Positions 48,121 through 60,314 of a stretch of 64,000 bases of DNA are shown here, piece by piece. The notes under the pieces were generated by a model. That model worked only from the letters and a program-made list of their open reading frames with translations, made no database searches and was not told the DNA's origin. The stretch's first letter is position 1. Each line of letters opens with the position of its first letter. Source of the stretch: Cyclina sinensis (taxonomy: Eukaryota; Mollusca; Bivalvia; Venerida; Veneridae); contig JAAONU010000013.1 of the NCBI GenBank assembly GCA_012932295.1, positions 43,538,627 to 43,602,626 on the forward strand, given 5' to 3'. Made by a program: the position numbers and the translations under genes.

Positions 48121-48560
48121 TATTGATGGTCAGCAATGGCAATCACCTTGAGTATTGATGGTCAGCAATGGCAATCACCTAGAGTATTGATGGTCAGCAA
48201 TGGCAATCACCTAGAGTATTGATGGTCAACAAAGGCAATCACCTAGAGTATTGATGGTCAGCAAAGGCAATCACCTAGAGTATTGATGGTCAGCAATGGC
48301 AATCACCTAGAGTATTGGTGGTCAGCAATGGCAATCACCTAGAGTATTGATGGTCAGCAATGGCAATCACCTAGAGTATTGATGGTCAGCAATGGCAATC
48401 ACCTAGAGTATTGATGGTCAGCAAAGGTAATCACCTAGAGTATTGACGGTCAGCAAAGGTAATCACCTAGAGTATTGATGGTCAACAAAGGCAATCGCCT
48501 AGAGTATTGATGGTCAGCAATGGCAATCACCTAGAGTATTGATGGTCAGCAATGGCAATC
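48121..48560. repeat. Second higher-order block of array 2, repeated at 49497-49936
   Basis: Marker units recur with an offset of 1376 bases (43 units): ATTGGTGGTC at 48313 and 49689, and TTGACGGTCAG at 48443 and 49819. This duplication partly overlaps the 55-unit one in time and space. Confidence 0.88.
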
Positions 48561-51092
48561 ACCTAGAGTATTGATGGTCAGCAAAGGTAATCACCTAGAG
48601 TATTGATGGTCAACAAAGGCAATCACCTAGAGTATTGATGGTCAGCAAAGGCAATCACCAAGAGTATTGATGGTCAGCAATGGCAATCACCTAGAGTATT
48701 GATGGTCAGCAATGGCAATCACCTAGAGTATTGATGGTCAGCAATGGCAATCACCTAGAGTATTGATGGTCAGCAATGGCAATCACCTAGAGTATTGATG
48801 GTCAACAAAGGCAATCACCTAGAGTATTGATGGTCAGCAATGGCAATCACCTAGAGTATTGATGGTCAGCAATGGCAATCACCTAGAGTATTGATGGTCA
48901 GCAAAGGCAATCACCTAGAGTATTGATGGTCAGCAATGGCAATCACCTAGAGTATTGATGGTCAACAAAGGCAATCGCCTAGAGTATTGATGGTCAGCAA
49001 TGGCAATCACCTAGAGTATTGATGGTCAGCAATGGCAATCACCTAGAGTACTGATGGTTAGCAAAGGCAATCGCCTAGAGTATTGATGGTCAGCAAAGGA
49101 AATCACCTAGAGTACTGATGGTTAGCAAAGGCAATCGCCTAGAGTATTGATGGTCAACAAAGGCAATCACCTAGAGTATTGATGGTCAACAAAGGCAATC
49201 ACCTAGAGTACTGATGGTCAGCAATGGCAATCACCTAGAGTATTGATGGTCAGCAATGGCAATCACCTAGAGTATTGATGGTCAGCAATGGCAATCACCT
49301 AGAGTAATGATGATCAGCAATGGCAATCACCTAGAGTACTGATTGTCAGCAAAAGAAATCACCTGGAGCTTTGATGGTCAGCAATGGCAATCACCTAGAG
49401 TATTGATGGTCAGCAATGGCAATCACCTTGAGTATTGATGGTCAGCAATGGCAATCACCTAGAGTATTGATGGTCAGCAATGGCAATCACCTAGAGTATT
49501 GATGGTCAGCAATGGCAATCACCTTGAGTATTAATGGTCAGCAATGGCAATCACCTAGAGTATTGATGGTCAGCAATGGCAATCACCTAGAGTATTGATG
49601 GTCAACAAAGGCAATCACCTAGAGTATTGATGGTCAGCAGAGGCAATCACCTAGAGTATTGATGGTCAGCAATGGCAATCACCTAGAGTATTGGTGGTCA
49701 GCAATGGCAATCACCTAGAGTATTGATGGTCAGCAATGGCAATCACCTAGAGTATTGATGGTCAGCAATGGCAATCACCTAGAGTATTGATGGTCAGCAA
49801 AGGTAATCACCTAGAGTATTGACGGTCAGCAAAGGTAATCACCTAGAGTATTGATGGTCAACAAAGGCAATCGCCTAGAGTATTGATGGTCAGCAATGGC
49901 AATCACCTAGAGTATTGATGGTCAGCAATGGCAATCACCTAGAGTACTGATGGTTAGCAAAGGCAATCGCCTAGAGTACTGATGGTCAGCAAAGGCAATC
50001 ACCTAGAGTATTGATGGTCAGCAATGGCAATCACCTAGAGTATTGATGGTCAACAAAGGCAATCACCTAGAGTATTGATGGTCAACAAAGGCAATCACCT
50101 AGAGTACTGATGGTCAGCAATGGCAATCACCTAGAGTATTGATGGTCAGCAATGGCAATCACCTAGAGTATTGATGGTCAGCAATGGCAATCACCTAGAG
50201 TATTGATGGTAAACAAAGGCAATCGCCTAGAGTACTGATGGTCAGCAAAAGAAATCACCTAGAGTACTGATGGTCAGCAAAAGAAATCACATAGAGTACT
50301 GATGGTCAGCAAAAGAAATCACCTAGAGTACTGATGGTTAGCAAAGGCAATCGCCTAGAGTATTGATGGTCAGCAAAGGCAATCACCTAGAGTACTGATG
50401 GTTAGCAAAGGCAATCGCCTAGAGTATTGATGGTCAACAAAGGGAATCACCTAGAGTATTGATGGTCAACAAAGGCAATCACCTAGAGTACTGATGGTCA
50501 GCAATGGCAATCACCTAGAGTATTGATGGTCAGCAATGGCAATCACCTAGAGTATTGATGGTCAGCAATGGCAATCACCAAGAGTATTGATGGTCAGCAA
50601 TGGCAATCACCTAGAGTATTGATGGTCAGCAATGGCAATCACCTAGAGTGTTGATGGTCAGCAATAGCAATCACCTAGAGTATTGATGGTCAGCAATGGC
50701 AATCACCTAGAGTATTGATGGTCAGCAATGGCAATCACCAAGAGTGTTGATGGTCAGCAATAGCAATCACCTAGAGTATTGATGGTCAGCAATGGCAATC
50801 ACCTAGAGTATTGGTGGTCAGCAATGGCAATCACCTAGAGTATTGATGGTCAGCAATGGCAATCACCTAGAGTGTTGATGGTCAGCAATGGCAATCACCT
50901 AGAGTGTTGATGGTCAGCAATGGCAATCGCCTAGAGTACTGATGGTCAGCAAAAGAAATCACCTGGAGCTTTGATGGTCAGCATGAAACACTGTAGTAGT
51001 TCGATACAAAGACTGATTTGTATTCTTTTGATTGTTTTTATACTTTTTCAGTTTTGAATAAATTGGGAAATAAGTTATTGCAACTTATATTT

Positions 51093-51235
51093 ATTCGATG
51101 ACTGCTTCCTGAATTAAAACCATCACTCGCGACGAAAGTGTAGAACGTAGAAAGTTAGAAAGTCACTGAAGAATCTAATCTCTGGTGGGATTCGAAATAA
51201 TTAGGATCCAGGTCTGTAGCTCAAGAGATTTGAAA
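51093..51235 (-). mobile_element. Worn tRNA-derived SINE copy
   Basis: Matches the element at 33130-33286 in order: CGATGACTGCTTCCTG, then ACTCGCG, then GGTGGGATTCGAA (decayed B box, about 51185-51197), then GGATCC. It lies in the same orientation. Many substitutions, so an old copy. Confidence 0.6.
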
Positions 51236-51239
51236 AGTT

Positions 51240-52325
51240 CACAAGAGGGTCCAGAGGACCTAAGTCACTCACCTGTGTATCAAAACGCATAGTGCGGTCA
51301 ATTATGATACATGTATATATATTTATGACATAGATTTTTCTTTATCAGTGATAATTTAATTTGAAAATTGAATTGTTATTGTATAGTCATAAAAAGAATG
51401 AAGATTTCTTTTTTTCTAGAGATGGGGGTGTGGACAAGTATCTTCCCATTCAAATAAATAGTTACATTGCTTCTAGACTTTTTGCTTTCCAATAAGAGAT
51501 GTGTCCTTTACATGTCTATATAAAACCAGGTGACCTCAAGGGCATAATTTGAACAGTCTAAATAGATGTCTACTAGACAATGCTACACACGATATATTAA
51601 GACTCCAGACCATGTGATTTCAGAGAAAAAGATTATTGAAATTTATCGTTCATATGTCTATTTGAAAGCAAATGACCTTTGGAGGAGCCAGTTTTTGACC
51701 CCAGGGGTATAATTAATGGTCTACTAGACAATGCTTCATACCAAATATGTAAGCTGTAAGCCATGTGATCTCTGACAAGAAGAGGTTTAAAGTTTCCCAT
51801 ATTTAATGTCTACGTAAAATCAAGTGACCCTGGATGGGGCCAATACTGACCCTGTGGTCATGCATTGAACAAGCTTGGTAGAGGTCTAGTAGCTGCTACA
51901 CACCACATATCTAAACTCTATGCTTTGCGATTTTAAACAAGAAGATTTTTAAAGTTTTTGCTATATAAGTATATGTATTATCTAGTGACCCCCGGGGCGG
52001 GGCTAATATTGACCTTGGGATCATGACTTGAATAAACTTTGTAGAGATCATCTAGTCAATGTTGCATACCAAATATCTAAGCTTTAGGCCTTCAAGAAGA
52101 TTTTTAATGTTTTGCCTATTGGTTGTTATAGCAATCCGAGTTCTGCATTGAATGAAATTCTTTGAACAAACCTTAATGAGAACTAACCAAGGAACATTTC
52201 TCTGAAGTTTCATCAACATCAGCCCACTATTTTTTACAAGAATATTTGAACGGACGGACAGACAGACGGACGTTAGACGGTGAGTGATCACAATAGCTCA
52301 CCCGAGCACTTGCTCAAGTGTGTTA
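51240..52325. repeat. Interspersed repeat, tandem inner units of about 250 bp
   Basis: The block begins with 'gtccagaggacctaagtc' and 'ctcacctgtgtat' and ends with 'gaacggacggacagacagac' and 'gatcacaatagctcaccc'. Inside, units with 'ctactagacaatgct', 'ccaaatatctaagctt', 'acaagaagatttttaaagt' and 'gtgacccccggggc' recur. Related blocks are at 60315-60925 and 61385-62515. A common kind of molluscan repeat, class unknown to me. Confidence 0.65.
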
Positions 52326-52394
52326 AAAAGATGGAATATGGCTTGTACAGGCCATCACTTTGTAATGCTTGTAGGGATTTAAAAATGACATTTC

Positions 52395-52770
52395 TCTAAT
52401 ACCCTGCAATACAAACAGTAATATCCTGCAATACAAACAGTAATACCCTGCAATTCAAACCGTAATACCCTCCAATACAAACAGTAATACCCTGCAATAC
52501 AAACAGTAATACTCTGCAATACAAACCGTAAAAACCTGCATTACAAACCGTTATACCCTGCAATATAAACCGTAATACCCTGCAATATGAACCGTAATAC
52601 TCTGCAATACAAACCGTAATACTCTGCAATACAAACTGTAATACCCTGCAATACAAACAGTAACACCCTGCAATACAAACAGTAACACCCTGTAAAACAA
52701 ACAGTAATACCCTGCAATACAAACAGTAATACTCTGCAATACAAACAGTAATACCCTGCAATACAAATAT
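52395..52770. repeat. 22-bp minisatellite
   Basis: About 17 units of AATACCCTGCAATACAAACA plus GT. Variants include CTCTGC, ACACCC and ACCGT. Open frames across it are by-products of the repeat. Confidence 0.95.
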
Positions 52771-52771
52771 T

Positions 52772-53280
52772 TAGGTAATGCCGGGGCTTGGGGATAGGGG
52801 TCCCCAAGCAGAGGGGAGGTTAGAGGAGGGGAGGGGGGTGAGTATTTACCCATCCTATGTAAGTAAACGTTTATTTCTAGACTTAAGAAGTTTTTTCCCT
52901 ATATATAAGCAAAATCAAGTGACCCCTGGGGTGGGGCTAACTTTAACCCCAAGGGACATGGGTACCAACAATCTTTGCAGAGTTCTTGCTGGTGATTAAG
53001 TATTCCAAGTTTGAATGGAATATCTTTGACACTTTTTGAGAAATGGACATAAACAAAAAGGTTAACAAAGAATTTTTAAGTTGAAAAAAGGGGCATAACT
53101 TTGCAAAAATAAATTGGAGAGTTATCTGCCCTTGAGAAATGGCATTTTGATAGTGAACATGTATTCTTAATTTGAAATAAATAGCTTTGATAGTTTCTGA
53201 GAAATGGACCTTAACAAAAAGGTTAACAGACGCCGACGACGGGGTCATGACAATAGCTCCACTTTCTTATACTAAATTAT
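52772..53280. repeat. Interspersed repeat R1, first copy
   Basis: Begins 'gtaatgccggggcttgggg', continues with 'gtaagtaaacgtttatttc', 'caaaatcaagtgacccctgg' and 'gaaatggacat', and ends 'gccgacgacggggtcatgac' and 'aatagctccactttctt'. Further copies are at 53940-54480 and 55280-55810. Confidence 0.8.
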
Positions 53281-53339
53281 AAGCCAAGTCACAAAGAGGC
53301 CCAAGTGAAAAAAAAATGAGTAGAGGAGGGCAAGTACCT

Positions 53340-53939
53340 AGTCATATAAGATGAAAAAAAATTTGGTGGGGGGGGGGCGATGGGTATCGTGGTGGAGGGG
53401 TAAGAAGGGGGTCCCCATGCATTTGGGAGTCAAGTACTTATGCATTTAAAAAAAATAATGGAAAATTGGTTTATAAAAAAAGTTTATTTCAAAGCTTAAG
53501 AAGTTCTTTTTCAATACAGGAGAAAAAAGATTTTTTTGCGGGGGTGGTGGGGGAGGGAAGGGTAAAGTAATTTCATACCTACATATTTATAATAAACGGA
53601 AAAACATTTTTTTTTTTTTTTTTTTTTTGGGGGGTGGGGGGGGGGGGTAAACACGGGTCCCATACATGGTGGGGGTGTAAAGTACCTACATATATAAAAA
53701 AAGATAATCATAATGAAAAAAAATATTGAAGGGGGGTTATGCCCGGGGGTGGCGGGGAGTAAAGTCACTTGATACCTACATATTTAAAAAAATGTAAAAA
53801 AAAAAATTTTAGGGGGGGGGGATGGTAACACTGGGGGAGGGTGTGTATCATACATGGTGCGGGTGGGGGGGAGTCAAGTACCTACATATTTTATAAAAAA
53901 GATAATTATACTGAAAGAAAAAAAATTACGGGGGGGGGG
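53340..53939. repeat. G-run and homopolymer-rich repeat patch
   Basis: Three to four short units ('gtaccta', 'acatatt', 'taaaaaaaa') alternate with G-runs up to 13 long, and there is a T-run followed by a G-run at 53607-53648. Many G-tracts on the plus strand could form G-quadruplexes. No gene. Confidence 0.75.
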
Positions 53940-54480
53940 GGTAATGTCGGGGCTGGGGGATGGGGGTCCCCCAAGCAGACGGGGGTGTTGGAGGAGGGGA
54001 AGTACTTACCCATCCTATGTAAGTTAAAGGTTATTTCTAGGCTTCAGAAGTTTTTTCCCTTTATATAAAGATAAGCAAAATCAAGTGACCCCAGGGGTAG
54101 GGCTAACTTTGACCCCCCCCCCAGGGACATGGATACCAACATTCTTTGCAGGGTTCTTGTTTGGGATCAAGTATTCCAAGTTTGTATAGAATATCTTTGA
54201 TACTTTTTGAGAAATGGACACTGACAAAAAGGTTAACCAAGAAATTTTAAGTTGAAAAAAGGGGCATAACTTTGCAAAAATAGCAAAAATAAATTTGAGG
54301 GTTATCAGACCTTGAGAAATGGTGTCGAATTTTGATAGTGAACATGTATTCTTAATTTGAAGTGAATAGCTTTGATAGGTTCTGAGAAATGGACCTTAAC
54401 AAAAAGGTTAACCGACGCCGACGACGGTGTCATGACAATAGCTCAACTTTTTTTCTTCGAAAAGTGGAGCTAAAAATGAC
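53940..54480. repeat. Interspersed repeat R1, second copy
   Basis: Same order of words as 52772-53280, with an extended 'gacccccccccccagggaca' tract and a tail that runs into 'gctaaaaatgactaagggcc'. Confidence 0.8.
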
Positions 54481-54810
54481 TAAGGGCCCATAACACTGCC
54501 AAAAATAATCTGACAAGAAACTCGTGACGATATGCACAGCTAGGTTTGGTGACAAACATTCCTGTATAGTTTCAAAGAAACCCTCTAGTGGTTTTGGAGA
54601 TGAAGCGTAGACAAGACTTTAATATAGAAGTTGGAGTAAAAAAATGACTAAGTGCCCATAACTCTGCCAAAAACAAATCGAGCAAAATCTCCTGACGATA
54701 TGCATAACTAGGCTTAGTGACAAACACTCCTGTGAAGTTTCAATGAAATCCCTCAAGCGGTTTTGGAGATGAAGCGAGGACAAGATTTTAGAGTAAAACA
54801 GGAGCTGTCA
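54481..54810. repeat. Interspersed repeat R2, two tandem units
   Basis: Units of about 170 bp share 'cccataactctgccaaaaa', 'cgatatgcacagctagg', 'gacaaacattcctgt' and 'ggttttggagatgaagcg'. 54811-54960 is a further fragment ('ggagctgtcactggaaattg'). Confidence 0.75.
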
Positions 54811-54960
54811 CTGGAAATTGACATATGCCCCCGAAATGTATCTTTGAATTGAAACTGGTGTAATAATATAACTGAATATGCTTGTGGAAAAGAGATCAGA
54901 CCAAAAATAGAGCATGAACTGAAGGTAAATGGTAAAGTACTGTTTTTCTGCTTCAGATAA

Positions 54961-55279
54961 AGTTACTTCATACCTACATATTTAAAAAAATTAAATTTAT
55001 TTATTTATTTTTTTTTTTTTGAAGGGGAGGGTCCCATCCATAGTGGGCGGAGTAAAGCACCTACATATTTTTAAAAAGGTAATTATAATGAAAAAAAATA
55101 TTGGAGCGGGGTAATGCCCAGGGGGTGGATGGGGTGGGGGTGGGGGTGAGTAAAATCACTTCATACCAAAATATTAAAAAAAAATGAGGGAGCGATAGGG
55201 GGTCCCATACATGGTGCGGGCGAGGGGGGAGTCAAGTACCTACATGTTTTATAAAAAAGATAATTATAATGAAAAAAAA
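54961..55279. repeat. G-rich spacer repeat, second copy
   Basis: Repeats the pattern of 53340-53939 ('catacatggtgcggg', 'gtcaagtacctacat', 'gataattata'). Together with the following R1 copy this indicates a tandem duplication of about 1.35 kb (53850-55200 against 55205 onward). Confidence 0.7.
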
Positions 55280-55810
55280 ATATGGGGGGAGGTAATGCCG
55301 GGGCTTGGGGATAGTGGTCCCCAAGCAGAGGGGAGGTTGGAGGGGGGGAGGGGGGAGTACTTACCCATCCATGTAAGTAAAAGTTTATTTCTAGACTTAA
55401 GAAGTTTTTTCCCTATATATAAGCAAAATCAAGTGACCCCTGGGGTGGGGCTAACTTTCACCCCAAGGGACATGGGTACCAACAATCTTTGCAGAGTTCT
55501 TGCTGGTGATTAAGTATTCCAAATTTGAATGGAATATCTTTGACACTTTTTGAGAAATGGACATTAACAAAAAGGTTAACCAAGAAATTTGAAGTTGAAA
55601 AAAGGGGCATAACTTTGCAAAAATAAATTGGAGAGTTATCTGCCCATGAGAAATGGTGTCGAATTTTGATAGTGAACATGTATTCTTAATTTGAAGTAAA
55701 TAGCTTTGATAGTTTCTGAGAAATGGACATTATCAAAAAGGTTAACCGACGCCGACGATGGGGTCATGACAATAGCTCCACTTTCTTCTTCGAAAAGTGG
55801 AGCTAAAAAT
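55280..55810. repeat. Interspersed repeat R1, third copy
   Basis: Close to the first copy ('gtaatgccggggcttgggg' to 'gtcatgacaatagctccac'). Confidence 0.8.
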
Positions 55811-56490
55811 GACTGAGGGCCCATAACACTGCCAAAAATAATCTGACCAGAAACTCGTGACGATATGCACAGCTAGGTTTGGTAACACACATTCCTGTGT
55901 AGTTTCAAAGAAATCCTCCAGTGGTTTTGGAGATGAAGTGTGGACAGGATTTTAATATAGAAGTTAGAGTAAAAAATGTCAAAGAGCCCATAACTCTGCC
56001 AAAAAATATCTAAGCAGAAACTCGTGACAATATGCACAACTAGGCTTGGTGACAAACATTCCTGTAAAGTTTCGATGAAATTCTCCAAGCAGTTTTGGAG
56101 ATGAAATGTGGACAAGACTTTAATATAGAAGTTAGCGGTTTTGGAGAAAAAGCGAGGACAAGATTTTACAGGACAGACGGACGGACAGACAGATGGACGG
56201 ACAGACGGATGGACGGTGCGATTACTATATGCCTCTCTCCGGGGGCATAAAAATGACTCAGTGCCCATAACTCTGCCAAAAATAAATCGAGTAGAATCTC
56301 CTGATGATATGCACAACTAGACTTAGTGGCAAATACTCCTATTAAGTTTCAATGAAATCCCTCAAGTGGTTTTGGAGATGAAGCGAGGAGAAGATTTTAC
56401 AGGACAGACGGACGGACGGATGGACGGCCGAACGGCCGAACGGACGGACAGACAGTGCGATTACTATATGCCTCCCTTCGGGGGCATATA
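55811..56490. repeat. Interspersed repeat R2, three to four units with GGAC tails
   Basis: Units as at 54481-54810. Two of them end with 'ggacggacagacagatgg'-type tails and 'tatatgcctcccttcggg', then 'ggcata'. The GGAC(A/G) tails at 56165-56215 and 56403-56455 are microsatellite-like. Confidence 0.75.
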
Positions 56491-58261
56491 AATCAGACAA
56501 TATACTTTATACATTTTATTATGTCACTGACAAAAGTGAGCAACAAATAATAATGTTAATGTAAGTACGCAGTAAAACAGCTCGTTCGCAGCTGAACGGT
56601 AGAATTAAAAAAAAAGTCTACTCTCGTACGTTACTGTTGGTGAAGTCTTTGTTTTCAGACAAAAAAAAATTGCTCGCGTAGCTCACATTGCACGGAAAAA
56701 TGCATTTTTCGTAAACACCTACTTGGGGAATTCCGGTTTAATATAGAATACGGTGTTCCCGAAGCAGGTGCTTGCTGTACAACGTAAAACGTTCGGCAAC
56801 GTCGCGTTTTCATCAGTTTCAGGACAGGCATTCGTTTCATGGATAAAAATTCCGAACCACTATATAACCAATATAAAGTATGAAAGTTCACAAGAATGAA
56901 TCTGAGGATCACTTCGGTTCAAACAGATTTTCTGTAATTTAATCTGACAGAGGCAGTGTAACTCTTATCACAGGAATCCGACGTTTTATCCTAGAATTCA
57001 CCGAGATGGGAATGAAAGCACTGCCACTCTGTTGCCTATAGAAAACAACAGGAATGCAACGTTTTTGTCCGGTCAGATCCGAATTCAGTTTCTGCAGCTA
57101 ATTCGTGCAGGAAAATGGCTTGAATGAACAGAAACTTTATAAATATTACTATTTATATCATTTTCCACATCCTGCCTTATGATTAAGGGCTATTTCCAGG
57201 CCTTTTCTCGCTCAATGCAGTTTCTAAGAATCCATGTCCTGTTGTTGTTGTTTCATACACCAGACTGGAAGTTTATTTATAACGAATCCTCTAGATAATC
57301 TCGAATCAGATGATATGCTTTCATTGTAAATATTACGGCAACACTAGCGATTTAAATCATGTTTGAAGAAAGGCTTCTTTCTTGTTGTTTTGGTTATATA
57401 GTATTTCGGGGCATTTATCCATGAAAGGAATGCCTGTGTTGTTGTTGTTTTTTTCTTCTATTTTTTGGTGTCCAGTATTCAAATACGGATATAGCGTGAG
57501 CGCATGCACGAAGAGTGAATGCGAAGAGTGAATGCTATAGCCTATGATGGAGGAACTACCCATTTTTTCACTATCGCGAAAGGCTACACTGGGTGACAAT
57601 GCGTCTGTAGATACGTATTGATAGACGTAATACACACAGATAGTTTAAAACAAATTCTTAGTCAATGACCCAACTGTGAACGAGCTGCTTTAAAATATTT
57701 TTCTTAAATAATATCTTAAAAAAAAAGAAAAAGAAAGAATGAAAGAAATTCAATTCGTCTAAATAGACAGTATCTTTAAATAGCATCCCGTGTTAGCAGC
57801 AAGAAATAAAATCAACCTGGCTTGAAAGAACTAAATGCGTTTCAAAGGGGTATACTCAAATTTAGAGCATTTCAATAACTGGCCGATATGTAAATCGAGG
57901 CAATGTTAAATAGACGCTAAAATAATTATATATTTAAATTATGTTTTTTCAACTACATGTATTTGTATTGCTGTGCGTTCTTTTGTTTAATGACAAAAAA
58001 AGCAATGGAGCGTACAACATTGTGCATTACCTGTCTTGATTTAACAGGTAGATGCAAGATGGGGTGTTATGTTAAATTGTTAAAACGCTATGCGTGCGAC
58101 TTAATCAATAAATTGACTTCCTGATAAGATACAACTTATCTTTATCATGTTGAAATTAATAGTTGTACCATCCTCCGTTTGTCTATGTGACCAAACTGTG
58201 AAAAATTCAGGAAATGTCCAATTTCGGTTCAGAGCCGTTCACTTTTTCAAAAGCTAAATAG
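56491..58261. other. No gene or repeat recognised
   Basis: Mixed-composition sequence. An 85-codon minus-strand ORF (56655-56912) has no known domain. There is a 'gttgttgttgttttttt' run near 57438. Confidence 0.45.
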
Positions 58262-58373
58262 ATTGTTCCGAAAGACTGTTAGCAGTGTTAGTACAGGAGC
58301 GGTGGATCGAACTCGCCAGGAATCTTGCGCATTAAATAGGCAATATGCAATCTTATTAAAATCAGCTCCCAAA
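58262..58373 (-). mobile_element. Worn copy of the SINE at 35560-35803
   Basis: Shares 'ttccgaaagac', then 'ttagcagtgttagtacagga', then 'gcggtggatcgaactc' in the same order as 35698-35750. The tRNA-like head is decayed. Confidence 0.55.
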
Positions 58374-59094
58374 TAACGCTCTGCTATTCGTGTACTTCAG
58401 TCAGATTGGGCAATATGATATAGATAATACGTATGCAATATGTAACAAATTTATCTTATAATAACTTAATATCTTGGTTTACATTTTCCTGAAGAAACAC
58501 CCTGTAAATGTAACACTGATCTTGTCTAATGTCTGCTTTCTGGTTCAAGCCAAAAGTTTTGAAAGGGGGAAAGTTACTTAAGATTCGTACTGACGACCAT
58601 TAATACGGAAGTCCGGCATTTTATTCTTGACCACTGTCCCCCACATGCGGAGACATGCGGCGTGAGATACTACACAATGATATTATATGTACCGTTAGTC
58701 TAAGGCTGTATTCAAAACAAGATCATTTGAATTTTCTTAAATAGCCAACCAAATGCAAAATATAAACTGAAACCGAAAGTTGAAATCACCGACTTATCAC
58801 ATTTTATAAATGCCAGATATTGCAAATTCGTTTAAGATAATCGTCTTTGTAACTACTGCAATTTTGTGTTCCAGAAAAAAAACAAAAGTTGATGTCATTC
58901 ATTCTTGACATATGAATTATTATTGCAAAAATGACACGTGATTCGGTATTACTATTCTGTAATCTTAAACAATTCAAAAGGTGGCTAAATAATACAGGTA
59001 AAATATAGAGATTAGTAATTAAGTTGTACCTTTATTTCACTTTAGACAAACTATGAAAACAACAACAAAAAAACGAAGAAATTTGCAAACTTAC
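58374..59094. other. No gene recognised
   Basis: AT-rich. If the exon at 59095-59107 is real, this is the start of a long minus-strand intron. Confidence 0.4.
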
Positions 59095-59107
59095 GTGATT
59101 CCGCCAT
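59095..59107 (-). CDS. Candidate first coding exon of the ROCO-type gene
   Basis: On the minus strand, ATGGCGGAATCAC is followed by a strong GTAAGT donor. It encodes MAES plus the first base of a split codon (phase 1), which is exactly the phase needed by the exon at 44741-45103 and would give MAES(R)KSRQTEV. The ATGGCGGAA start context is good. The link is inference across nearly 14 kb of repeats; other short exons could lie between. 59108-59390 would then hold the 5' untranslated region and promoter. No clear TATA box is seen. Confidence 0.35.
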
Positions 59108-59475
59108 ATTCAAACTAGGAAGAACCTACTTAACATTTGACTATTTACACTTAAAACCATAAAGCTAACCCTTTTTTAAACAGGAAGACAAAACTTTAAG
59201 ATGGCTGATATAAATCTTAGTATGTAATAAGCATGCGCGGACGGAAATTTTAAGTAATATGATATAAATGCTAGATCTATATGCATTATTAGATTGTGCG
59301 CGAGATATGTAAGGAAAGATAATTCAAACATGCATGAAGAGGATTGTAAAAATAGTTTCCAGGTTTTAGTGTCATATCACATCAAGCTTACGGAAACGCT
59401 GGAGGGACATTAAGGACTTACGACTTTTAACTTACTTAACAGTTACGACTTACAACTTAAGAGTACTAAACACCC

Positions 59476-59606
59476 TTCCTCCGACACAAACTACCAAGTG
59501 GTCTCACATAAAGAGCCATGCTCGGTAGCAGGGCTCAAACCTAAAGCCCTCCATCAGTGAGAGATCTAAGTGATTCGACTGGACCACCAGACCACGGAGG
59601 CGGTCC
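59476..59606 (-). repeat. tRNA-like (SINE-type) segment inside the element
   Basis: On the minus strand from 59606: GGACCGCCTCCGTGGTCTGG, then TGGTCCAGTCGAATC, then GGGCTTTAGGTTTGAGCCCT (B-box-like GGTTTGAGCCC). The long middle part is like a class II tRNA (Leu/Ser type), but the arms are not convincing enough for a tRNA gene. Probably a SINE head. Confidence 0.5.
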
Positions 59607-60314
59607 CACAAGTGTGCATATTTTTGCCATAATTAATCCAAAAGTTATGGGACTCAAATCTATAACATTATCTAATTGACTGGATAATATATCTGAAGTT
59701 TCAGACAATCTCTGACAACAGTGGATATATCATATCCCATGCAAATTTAAACAATGGATTTATCATCTTACATGCTAAACTTTAACCATGATTATGTAAA
59801 ATCGTAAAAGGTGCATGATTTTGCCCTAATTCAAGATATAGTTAAAGGATTTAATCTGAAGTTGGTTGATCACATTGAATAAATAAAACTAATGTTTCAA
59901 AGTCCCAAGTCTTTTTACCATGGATATATGTAAATGCACGACTTTAACCAAGGTTTTAAAGACACTTGCAGCAAGGTATGTAGAATAGCTTTGCTTATCC
60001 CTAGAGAAGTCAAGCTAATAGGTTTAGCCTAAAAAGTGAGAAACTAGCATTCATCTTTAAATTACAGATATAACAGTTAGAACTTAAAACTTAAATCACA
60101 GATATAAAAGTTAGGACTTAACACTAAGGATTTATTATTTAACACTTAACAATCTAAATAAGATGTAACAACATTTAACATTTAGGACTTATCACTTAAC
60201 ACTAATGATTTACAATAAGGACATAAGACTTATAAAACACTAATGATTTAACACATAGAACTTGGAAAACCTAACACTAACTGTTAAAATGCAAATTATT
60301 CTTAAAAGTACAAC

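Larger units (their letters stand above)
45425..50985. repeat. Minisatellite array 2: about 170 units of 32 bp with higher-order structure
   Basis: The unit is CACCTAGAGTATTGATGGTC followed by AGCAATGGCAAT, exactly 32 bp over long stretches. The left edge (45425-45760) is decayed, with 'gagctttgatggtcagcaaagtcaatcg' forms, and the body is highly homogeneous. Variants (TACTG, GTCAACAAAGG, AAAAGAAATCACCTGGAGCT, TAATGATGATC, CCTTGAG, GGTGGTC) occur in fixed orders, which reveals large internal duplications (see findings). No ORF of note. The right edge is sharp at 50985. Confidence 0.97.

Noticed and set aside
52396..52853. ORFs with VLLFVLQGITVCIAG repeats
   Set aside because: Translation of the 22-bp minisatellite, not a gene.
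56655..56912. 85-codon minus-strand ORF
   Set aside because: No recognisable domain, and protein-like words in other frames are interrupted; possibly a retroelement trace, but not supportable.
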